DNA of 8,014 bases from positions 7,073 to 15,086 of the forward strand of contig PBFV01000035.1 of NCBI GenBank assembly GCA_002718935.1, given 5' to 3'. Origin of the DNA: Verrucomicrobiales bacterium (GTDB lineage Bacteria > Verrucomicrobiota > Verrucomicrobiia > Limisphaerales > UBA1100). Both the position numbers and the translations under genes were made by a program. Below the pieces are notes generated by a model, which did no database searches, was not told the DNA's origin, and saw only the letters and a program-made list of their open reading frames with translations. Of the stretch, positions 1-7,377 are shown piece after piece (position 1 is the first letter of the stretch; the number at the start of each line of letters is the position of its first letter).

Positions 1-644
1 TCGGCAATCACGGCGGACTTGAGTTGTTCGGCGCTGAGGGAGGTGCGGAGTTTGCGGGCATCAAACTCCTCCTTTTCCAAGGCGACTAATTTGCGGCCGG
101 GACCGAAATCGGCCACGGCAGGATTGGTGCCCCAGAAACTCGGCACCACGACCACTTGGCCTTTAACAATCGTATAGTTCAGCGAAAGGTGATGGCCCTC
201 AAAACGCCAGCCCCAAGCCCCTTTGTCGCCAGGCTTGCCAAAGATGAGCACGTGATAAGCCTCGCTGTCGCGCACAAACCGCCGGCCTTTGCCTTCAAGG
301 ACGTGCAGAATATCCTCGAGAAACATGATGTTGCGCACCTTGGTGTGGCCATCCTCGCTCAGCACCGTTTTCAGGAGTGCGTGGGTCAGTTCGCGTTGTT
401 GGCTGGTCATGTGTTTGATCTGCAAGCCGGCACGGCCGCCGCCTTTGAGCATTTCCGCGGGGATGAAATGCCAGTAGGTGCGGGTGTCGCTCTTGAAGGG
501 AAAGAGCGTTTGCTTCTTTTGCTTGGCATCAAGGCTGGCGGCCAGAGCGTTGGCGGCCTTGGCCATGTCCGCGGCGACATCGGCCGTTGCCTGATGCGTG
601 AGAGCCAGCGAAAGGAATCCAGCAAGAATGTGGTTAAATTTCAT
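1..644 (-). CDS. DUF3500 domain-containing secreted protein (3' end truncated by window edge)
   Basis: The reverse strand stays open from ATG at 644-642 to the window edge, giving 214 codons with no stop, so the C-terminus is missing. Residues 1-21 look like a Sec signal peptide: a short basic start (MKF), a hydrophobic core (ILAGFLSLAL) and an ATA|DV cleavage site, so export is expected. The mature part matches what I know of the DUF3500 family: an FPF followed by YWHFIP near residues 48-62, HMTSQQRELTHALL near 78-91, and the strong signature GWRFEGHHLSLNYTIV at 145-160, followed by a PSFWGTNPA stretch. Family members are usually above 300 residues, so about one third is probably outside. 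The biochemical function of the family is not established to my knowledge. The conserved His pair and Trp/Glu residues hint at a metal or ligand site, but that is inference. The gene is divergent from ymdB and is probably its own transcription unit. No Shine-Dalgarno sequence precedes the ATG. Confidence 0.88.
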   Translation of the reverse strand, partial: MKFNHILAGFLSLALTHQATADVAADMAKAANALAASLDAKQKKQTLFPFKSDTRTYWHFIPAEMLKGGGRAGLQIKHMTSQQRELTHALLKTVLSEDGHTKVRNIMFLEDILHVLEGKGRRFVRDSEAYHVLIFGKPGDKGAWGWRFEGHHLSLNYTIVKGQVVVVPSFWGTNPAVADFGPGRKLVALEKEEFDARKLRTSLSAEQLKSAVIA

Positions 645-653
645 GGGGCGGGG

Positions 654-682
654 ATTGTGGCGCGTTTGGGCGGATTGACAAG
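654..682 (-). promoter_or_regulatory. Candidate sigma-70-type promoter for the DUF3500 gene
   Basis: Reading the minus strand, TTGTCA (682-677, five of six matches to TTGACA) is followed by a 17 bp spacer and CACAAT (659-654, four of six matches to TATAAT). The -10 lies only nine bases from the ATG at 644, so initiation would fall around 647 and the transcript would have almost no leader. This agrees with the lack of a Shine-Dalgarno sequence. The spacing is ideal but the -10 is imperfect, so chance is possible. Confidence 0.35.
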
Positions 683-684
683 CA

Positions 685-703
685 GATTGCGCCGGGGGCA
701 ATC
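685..703. repeat. Short inverted repeat GATTGC-N7-GCAATC in the divergent spacer
   Basis: A perfect 6 bp inverted repeat (685-690 and 698-703) has a 7-base GC-rich centre, in the 78 bp spacer (645-722) between the DUF3500 gene and ymdB. It could be a regulator half-site pair or a small hairpin in the ymdB leader. It has no T-tract and is too weak to be an intrinsic terminator. The rest of the spacer holds the candidate minus-strand promoter and an AGGG at 712-715 upstream of ymdB. Confidence 0.3.
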
Positions 704-722
704 CATCGGCTAGGGTCGCCGG

Positions 723-1511
723 GTGAAACTGATGTTCATCGGCGACATTGTCGGTTCGCCCGGTCGCAAAGCCGTGGCCGGGCTGGTGCCTGGGTTACGC
801 GCCCGGCACGGACTGGACATGGTGGTGGCCAATGGCGAAAACGCCGCGGGCGGCAACGGCATTACGCCGGACACGGCTGCAGAAATTTATGCGGCCGGCG
901 TGGACATCATTACCTGTGGTGATCATCTTTGGGATCAAAAGGAGGTGGGCGTGTTGCTCGATGCCGAGCCGCGTTTTGTGCGTCCGGTCAATTATCCCGC
1001 TGGCACGCCAGGGCAGGGCAGTACGGTGTTCGAGCGTGAAGGCCTGCCCGCGGTGGGCGTGATCAACGCGCAGGGCCGCACCTTCATGCGCGGCGAAATG
1101 GAAAACCCGTTTCGCGTGGTGACCGACGAGGTTAAACGCCTCGCGCCTCGAGCATCGGTGATCCTTGTGGATTTCCACGCGGAAGCCACTAGCGAAAAGA
1201 TAGCCATGGGCCGCATGCTCGATGGGCAGGCCAGCCTTGTGGTGGGGACGCACACGCACGTGCAAACCGCGGATGAAAAAATCTATGATGGCGGCACTGC
1301 ATTTTTGTGTGATGCCGGATTTACCGGGCCACACGATGGCGTCATCGGCCGCGATTGGGAGCCGGTGTTGTCGCGGTTCCTTACCAGCCAGCCCCAACGC
1401 ATGACCGTGGCCAAAGGCAATGTGCGGTTGCAGGGAGTCATTGTGGAGGTGGACGGAGCCACCGGGCGCGCCTTGAGTATTGAACGGGTGGACGAGCCGC
1501 TGGCCGTGTAG
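723..1511 (+). CDS. ymdB: YmdB family (TIGR00282) metallophosphoesterase
   Basis: This is a 262-residue cytoplasmic metallophosphoesterase, the usual length for the YmdB family; Bacillus YmdB hydrolyses 2',3'- and 3',5'-cyclic nucleotides and affects biofilm and motility decisions. Visible metal-site motifs are FIGDIVGSPGR (Asp8), NGEN (Glu39, Asn40), CGDHLWD (67-71), DFHAEATSEK (His152) and GTHTHVQTAD (His177, His179), with the family element AGFTGPHDGVIG near 198-209. One position is odd: the usual GNH motif reads GDH, so Asp67 replaces a metal-binding Asn. The GTG start at 723 is chosen because it is preceded at 7 bases by AGGG (712-715), the nearest thing to a Shine-Dalgarno sequence in the window, and gives the normal N-terminus just before FIGD; ATG at 732 is an alternative that would leave only MFIGD. 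The gene heads the plus-strand cluster, 47 bp before yicC. The family assignment is secure; the true substrate here is inferred. Confidence 0.93.
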   Translation: MKLMFIGDIVGSPGRKAVAGLVPGLRARHGLDMVVANGENAAGGNGITPDTAAEIYAAGVDIITCGDHLWDQKEVGVLLDAEPRFVRPVNYPAGTPGQGSTVFEREGLPAVGVINAQGRTFMRGEMENPFRVVTDEVKRLAPRASVILVDFHAEATSEKIAMGRMLDGQASLVVGTHTHVQTADEKIYDGGTAFLCDAGFTGPHDGVIGRDWEPVLSRFLTSQPQRMTVAKGNVRLQGVIVEVDGATGRALSIERVDEPLAV

Positions 1512-1558
1512 CCTTCCGGCTTTCAAATGCAGCGGATTTCTGTCACAGTTTGGCGTCC

Positions 1559-2434
1559 ATGAATTCCATGACCGGATATGGCCGCGGCGAGGCCACCCGG
1601 AATGGCGCAAAATTCACCGTGGAAATCAGCACGGTGAACCGCCGCCAAACCGAGTTATCATTGTACCTGCCGCGCGAGCTGGAGGCGCTGGAGAGTCGCG
1701 TGCGCGATGAGGTGAACAAGGCCGTTGCACGCGGCCGGGTAGCCGTGCGCATCAGTTTTGTGTCGGCAAATTCTGGTGGCGGCCGCGCAAAGGTGAACGT
1801 GGCTCTGGCCAAGGAATACGCCCACGAATACCGCCAGTTGGCCAAGGAATTAAAGCTCAAGGACGACGTGGGAATTGAGTCAGTGCTCCGCGCGCCGGGC
1901 GTATTGCTGGCGATGGATGAGGCGCTGGATGTGGAAGGGTTATGGCCCGCGTTGCGCAAGGCGTTGAGGGCGGGCCTCCGCGAGCTACTCGCCATGCGCG
2001 CAACGGAAGGTGCGCATTTGCAAAAAGATTTGTCCAAGCGCATTGCCAACATGCGTAAAGCGGTCAAGGCCGTGGGTCGGTGCGCACCCAAGACCGTGGA
2101 GCGTCACCGGCGGTCCTTGATGGAACGGTTGAGTGGCGCGGGGCTGGGGCTCGATGCCGGCGACGAGCGCGTGCTTAAAGAGGTCGCGATCTTTGCCGAC
2201 CGCATAGACATCAGCGAGGAGCTCACACGGCTCGAAAGTCACTTTAAACAGTTTGCCGACTGCACCAGCGCGAAGGTGCCCGTGGGGCGCACATTGGATT
2301 TTTTGTCGCAGGAAATGAACCGCGAAATCAACACCATCGGCTCGAAGGCCAATGACGCCGAAATCTCTGCACTGGTTGTGCAGTTAAAGAGCGAGCTGGA
2401 GAAGTTTCGTGAGCAGGTGCAAAACGTCGAATGA
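1559..2434 (+). CDS. yicC: YicC/YloC family endoribonuclease
   Basis: The 291-residue protein has both halves of the family. The N-terminal YicC domain opens with MNSMTGYGRGEA and continues through VEISTVNRRQTELSLYLPRE (21-40). The C-terminal DUF1732 domain ends with ISEELTRLESH, the VGRTLDFLSQEMNREINTIG block and GSKANDAEISALV, closing on the typical REQVQN tail. Members from E. coli and B. subtilis have been reported as endoribonucleases acting on RNA in the cytoplasm. ATG 1559 is preferred over the in-frame TTG at 1550 because the family begins a few residues before SMTGYGR. No Shine-Dalgarno sequence is visible upstream. The stop overlaps the gmk start as ATGA, so the two are probably translationally coupled; yicC next to gmk is a common bacterial arrangement. 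The SVNxR(F/Y)L segment usual in the N-terminal domain reads TVNRRQT here, a mild divergence. Confidence 0.94.
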   Translation: MNSMTGYGRGEATRNGAKFTVEISTVNRRQTELSLYLPRELEALESRVRDEVNKAVARGRVAVRISFVSANSGGGRAKVNVALAKEYAHEYRQLAKELKLKDDVGIESVLRAPGVLLAMDEALDVEGLWPALRKALRAGLRELLAMRATEGAHLQKDLSKRIANMRKAVKAVGRCAPKTVERHRRSLMERLSGAGLGLDAGDERVLKEVAIFADRIDISEELTRLESHFKQFADCTSAKVPVGRTLDFLSQEMNREINTIGSKANDAEISALVVQLKSELEKFREQVQNVE

Positions 2435-3027
2435 GCGAGGCGGCGCGTCAACCCGTGCTGTTGGTGCTCTCCGGCCCTTCAGCCGTCGGCAAAACCACCG
2501 TGGCACAGCGGTTGTTGGCGGAATGCTCTAACCTCACCCGGATGGTTACCTGCACGACCCGAGCCCCGCGCGAAGGGGAGGTGGATGGGGTGGATTATCA
2601 TTTTTTGAGTGACGAAGAATTTTGTCAGCGCATTGAGGCGGGTGAATTTCTGGAGCACGCCCAAGTTTATCAACACCGTTATGGCACTTTGAAAAGCTCA
2701 GTGACCGGGGGATTCAAAGCCGGCAAAGATGTGCTGATTGTGAATGATGTGCAGGGGGCGTTGGCATTGCAGTCGATGGCCCGCGCCGATGTGAAATTGG
2801 CGGGAGCATTGATAACGGTGTTTATGATTCTCAAAGATGTGTACGCTTTGCGTGCGCGAATCCTGTCGCGTGGGGCAGAGGACGAGGGCGCCATCGAGGA
2901 TCGGCTGTCCATTGCCGAGGCGGAGATGGCGCAAGCGGCAGCCTTTGATCATGTGATCGAGAGCCGTACACGTGATGAGGATTTTGAACGAGTTCGTGAA
3001 ATTTATCTGAAACATGCCGGAATCTAA
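2431..3027 (+). CDS. gmk: Guanylate kinase
   Basis: Guanylate kinase phosphorylates GMP to GDP with ATP in purine nucleotide synthesis and salvage, in the cytoplasm. The 198-residue length is normal. Visible elements are the P-loop GPSAVGKTT (15-23), the GMP-binding segment TTRAPREGEVDGVDYHF (42-58), EFLEHAQVYQHRYGT (72-86), the DVQGA motif (106-110) and the lid with LRARILSRGAEDEGAIEDRL (140-159). Two places are unusual: the acidic residue normally two positions before the DVQGA Asp is Val104, and the late VNDD-type motif reads ESRT at 177-180 (FDHVIESRT). The core catalytic elements are intact, so an active enzyme is expected, though a divergent one. The start overlaps the yicC stop by 4 bp and the end overlaps coaC by 14 bp. 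rpoZ, which often follows gmk, is absent. Confidence 0.93.
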   Translation: MSEAARQPVLLVLSGPSAVGKTTVAQRLLAECSNLTRMVTCTTRAPREGEVDGVDYHFLSDEEFCQRIEAGEFLEHAQVYQHRYGTLKSSVTGGFKAGKDVLIVNDVQGALALQSMARADVKLAGALITVFMILKDVYALRARILSRGAEDEGAIEDRLSIAEAEMAQAAAFDHVIESRTRDEDFERVREIYLKHAGI

Positions 3028-3571
3028 GACCATCGTACTGGGTGTGACCGGTTCCATTGCCGCGCACAAGGCGGTGGATGTTTGCAGTCAACTAGCCAAG
3101 TCGGGCGCGGATGTGAACGTGGTGATGACGCGGGACGCGCAGGAGTTTGTGACCCCTTTGCCCTTCAAGACGCTCTCGCGCAATCCCGTGGTGACGAGCC
3201 TATACGACGAAGATAAAGGTTGGCGACCCACACACATTCGCCTGGCAGATGAGGCAGATCTGTTACTCATCGCTCCAACCACTGCCAATACAATCGCCAA
3301 GCTGGCGGCCGGCCAAGCGGACGACGCGCTGGGATGCATCGCATTAGCTCTCAATGAAAACGCGCCTGTAATAATGGCGCCGGCCTTGAACGGAAAAATG
3401 TGGAGCCATCCGGCCACCCGGCAGAATGTGCAAACGCTCACTGATCGAGGCGTCCAATTCATCGGACCGGTGGCGGGTGAATTGGCCTGTGGCTACGAAG
3501 GCCTTGGGCGTTTGGCGTCCGTAGAGGAAATTGTGTCAGCATCCTTGCAGTCGGTTGGGATGAACGGGTAA
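3014..3571 (+). CDS. coaC: Phosphopantothenoylcysteine decarboxylase (stand-alone CoaC flavoprotein)
   Basis: The product is a 185-residue HFCD-fold flavoprotein that would decarboxylate 4'-phosphopantothenoylcysteine to 4'-phosphopantetheine in coenzyme A synthesis, using FMN. Visible motifs are GVTGSIAAHK (10-19), the catalytic His74 in THIRLADEADLLLIAPTTAN, APALNGKMWSHPA (122-134) with the key Asn126, and GELACGYEGLGR (155-166) with the Cys159 that normally acts as the redox/proton-donor residue. The usual PxMN motif reads PALN. Most bacteria fuse CoaC to CoaB (phosphopantothenate-cysteine ligase, total about 400 residues), but here the stop at 3569-3571 follows the CoaC domain and no CoaB sequence follows. 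The gene overlaps gmk by 14 bp, and gmk next to coa genes is a frequent pairing, which supports CoaC over other HFCD decarboxylases such as lantibiotic EpiD-type or UbiX-like enzymes. No Shine-Dalgarno sequence is seen. Confidence 0.87.
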   Translation: MPESKTIVLGVTGSIAAHKAVDVCSQLAKSGADVNVVMTRDAQEFVTPLPFKTLSRNPVVTSLYDEDKGWRPTHIRLADEADLLLIAPTTANTIAKLAAGQADDALGCIALALNENAPVIMAPALNGKMWSHPATRQNVQTLTDRGVQFIGPVAGELACGYEGLGRLASVEEIVSASLQSVGMNG

Positions 3572-3582
3572 AAACGCGCGGC

Positions 3583-5024
3583 GTGAACATCTTCAGCGAC
3601 ATCAAAAGTTTCCTGAAGCTGGTCAGCAGTCCGTCCATTGATCCCGAGCAACAGCGGCACCGGATCAAGGTGATCGAACGCGACATCGCCATGCCCGTGA
3701 AGATGGCTGTGCTAGGCATCATGGCCTATTTTCTTTTTTTCTCAACCTACCTCTACGACAACAACATCATTCGGTTTGATGAGGTAAAACCTTGGCATGA
3801 CCTGATGCGGTCGGTCTTTCTCGTTTACGTGGTCATCAACATGACCGTGCTGACATTTTACCTGTTTTTCAATAGATGGAAACTGTTGGCCATACATTCG
3901 GTGGTGGTGGCGATGAACTTGCTGGACGCGACGGTGGTGGCTGCACTGGTGATCATTACCGGCGGGCTAGATAGTATGGTATATTGGGTGTTCGTAGTGT
4001 TGATCATTCGTAATGCCTTAACCATTCCAGTGCCAGTTACGCAGATTTCACTGAACCTCCTCACGGTGGTTTGTTATGCGGCGGCAATTTCATTCTGGAA
4101 GGCGTGGTATCCGGAGCCAAGCTTGGATGGTGATGTGGTGGAGCAGGCTGGTAATCTGCTGGCGGATACAAACCAAACGGTCCAGCGGGAGATCAGCGAA
4201 GAGCAGCGCAATTACCAAAGCTCGCTTTACACCATTCGCGTGTTCTTGTTGGTGTTGATGACAGCCCTTTGTTACGGTACGCAGGTTCTTCTGGATCGCA
4301 GTCGGCAGGCGCAGTTTGAATCGCGCGAATACACATTGCGCCGGGAGCAATTACGATCTACCGGCCAACTGGCTGCGGAGATTGCACACCGACTCAAGAA
4401 CCCGCTGGCAATCATCAACAACGCTGCTTTCACCCTGCAGCGCAACATTGAAAAACGCGAGGTGGACCCCACCAAGCAATTAGAAATGATTCGTGGTGAA
4501 GTTGAGCGGTCGGATATGATCCTTACTGAGCTGATGGGATACGCGCGCCTGTCGGAAGGTGAAGTTGAAAAGCTTGATGTGCGCCAGGAATTGCAATCTT
4601 CTATCAGCGAAGCGTTTCCAAAGGACGTGGAGTTTGATGTGGAGCTCCAGCAAAACATCGCAGGAACCTTGCCCGCGTTGGTCATGCAAAAGGCGCACTT
4701 TCAACAGATCCTAGTTAACCTGCTGGTTAATGCTCGGGAAGCGGCCGGTGATGGGGGCACGGTAACAGTCTCGTGCCAGCCGCTGCCGTATTATGCTATC
4801 GAGTTTCGCGTCAAAGACACCGGTCAAGGTGTACCGGATGATCAACGCGAGCGCATTTTTGAGGCGTACTTTACCACCAAGGAAAAGGGCACTGGCCTTG
4901 GCCTCGTGATTGTGAAGCGGAACACGGAATTGTACGGTGGCGAAATTCATGTGGAATCGGAGCTTGGAAAGGGTACCGAATTCGTTCTTACTTTCCCAAC
5001 CCGAGCCCTCCTGCAAAACGACTC

Positions 5025-5028
<4 letters not shown>
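3583..5028 (+). CDS. Six-helix membrane sensor histidine kinase
   Basis: The 481-residue kinase has an N-terminal membrane sensor and a cytoplasmic HisKA/HATPase_c core. Hydrophobic segments lie near residues 39-58, 77-97, 101-127, 131-148, 153-173 and 216-238, an even number that fits a cytoplasmic kinase domain. The longest outside loop, about 42 mostly acidic or polar residues, lies between helices 5 and 6. The loop after helix 3 reads TGGLDSMVYW (126-135), resembling the TGGL loop of RegB/PrrB-like redox kinases. The H-box is EIAHRLKNPLAI with His269, followed by the N-box LVNLLVNAREAA (377-388), G1 box DTGQGVPDD (from Asp412), F-box IFEAYFTTK and G2 box GTGLGLVIVKR (436-446). The transmitter is NtrB-like. 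There is no PAS or HAMP domain. It starts with GTG, 11 bp after coaC, and its stop overlaps the response regulator start as ATGA, so that regulator is the obvious partner. The signal is unknown; membrane or quinone-pool redox state is a hypothesis only. Confidence 0.93.
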
Positions 5029-6444
<1,416 letters not shown>

Positions 6445-6470
<26 letters not shown>

Positions 6471-7347
6471 TCCTTCCGCCGAGGTTAGCGAGGCCATTAC
6501 CCGCCGCAGCGCTTCCAATCTCGCTCTAGCCTTTGTGGCCCTTGATCGGCCGCGCCGTCGTGCGATGAACACTCTCTATGCCTTTTGTCGTGAGGTGGAT
6601 GATGTGGCCGATGAGGAGATGAGCCCCGTGGAAACTCGCCGGGCGGAGTTGGAGGGATGGCGCGAAGATGTCCGGGCAGCTTGTGAGGGTGGGGCGCCTC
6701 TTAAACCCGTGGTGCGCGAGCTGCAGCCGGTGATCGAGAAATACGGACTTAAGTTTCACCTCTTCGATGAGTTGCTGCGCGGGTTGGAAACCGACCTTGA
6801 ACAGGACCGATGCGAATCATTCGAGGAGCTGGATTTGTACTGCCATCGGGTGGCCTCCGTTGTCGGGCTTTTGAGTATCGAGATTTTTGGGTATCGCAAT
6901 GCCGGTTGTCAGGAATATGCCGTGGAACTGGGCCGTGCCTTGCAGCTTACCAATATCCTTCGTGACGTGGGCAACGATGCGGAACGGGGGCGCATCTATT
7001 TCCCGCACGAGGCCATGGAGCAATTCGGCGTGGATCCGCGATCGGTGCTGGCCTCCAAATATTCTACTGCCTTCCATAATCTCGCAGCCGAGGTGGCGGT
7101 TCGCGCGCGCGGTCATTATCAAAAAGCAGCCACACTTTTGCCTGATGAAGATCGCCATTCCATGGTTGCGGCTGAGTGCATGGGCGCGGTTTACTGGCGC
7201 CTGTTGCGACAGATGGAGCAGGCTAAGTTCCGGGTGTTTGATTCCACTCCCATGCGGTTGAGTCGCCCCCGCAAGCTGGCAATTGTATTGGCTGTTTGGC
7301 TGCGCAGCTTCACTGCCTCCACCGCGCCTAATTACGGTCGCGATTGA
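6445..7347 (+). CDS. hpnD: Squalene/phytoene synthase family protein, probably presqualene diphosphate synthase HpnD
   Basis: This 300-residue prenyl synthase would join two farnesyl diphosphates head to head to give presqualene diphosphate, the first step to squalene and hopanoids in the HpnCDE route. The N-terminus ITRRSASNLALAF (18-30) followed by LYAFCREVDDVADE (44-57) gives the first Asp-rich motif (Asp52 to Asp56). YCHRVASVVGLLSIEIFGY (132-150) and LQLTNILRDVGNDAERGRIY (166-185) give the second. The C-terminal MRLSRPRKLAIVLAVWL region also resembles HpnD. Phytoene synthase (CrtB) is the main alternative; no hopanoid or carotenoid neighbour is in the window to decide. The usual DVGED reads DVGND. 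The GTG at 6445 is chosen because it is the only plausible start before the conserved RRSASN block; it lies inside the response regulator gene (26 bp overlap), and the next in-frame ATG (codon 41) would remove conserved sequence. No Shine-Dalgarno sequence is seen, so coupling to upstream translation is likely. Confidence 0.82.
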
Positions 7348-7371
7348 GTTTTTCTTCGGCTGCAGTATATT
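7344..7371 (+). promoter_or_regulatory. Candidate promoter for dapF overlapping the hpnD stop codon
   Basis: TTGAGT (7344-7349, four of six matches to TTGACA) lies over the hpnD stop, followed by a 16 bp spacer and TATATT (7366-7371, five of six matches to TATAAT). Initiation would be expected about seven bases after the -10, right at the dapF GTG (7378), so the transcript would be leaderless. This fits the absence of a Shine-Dalgarno sequence in the 30 bp gap. The alternative is simple read-through from hpnD; no terminator hairpin separates them. Confidence 0.35.
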
Positions 7372-7377
7372 CCGCGT

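Noticed and set aside
675..680. Perfect TTGACA as a -35 box for ymdB
   Set aside because: No acceptable -10 lies 15-19 bp downstream on the plus strand (sequence there is GC-rich around GCAATC). The same bases better fit the minus-strand promoter.
156..713. Open frame of 185 codons on the plus strand over the left edge
   Set aside because: It is antisense to the DUF3500 gene, whose minus-strand reading has a signal peptide and strong family motifs. The plus reading matches nothing I recognise.
1550..1552. TTG as the yicC start
   Set aside because: It adds three residues before MNSMTGYGR that the family does not need. ATG 1559 fits the conserved N-terminus.
1512..1558. Possible terminator or promoter between ymdB and yicC
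   Set aside because: The 47 bp contain no stable inverted repeat, no T-tract and no good paired -35/-10 boxes.
795..1610. Open frame of 271 codons on the minus strand across ymdB
   Set aside because: It is a GC-driven shadow. The plus strand holds all YmdB motifs, and the minus reading is His-rich with no recognisable domain.
2501..2516. Sigma-54-like TGGCAC-N5-TTGTT
   Set aside because: It lies inside the gmk P-loop region, and the critical -12 GC is replaced by GT, so it is most likely chance coding sequence.
3794..3809. Sigma-54-like TGGCAT-N5-GATGC
   Set aside because: It is inside the histidine kinase coding sequence, has a poor -12 element, and no gene starts at a sensible distance downstream.
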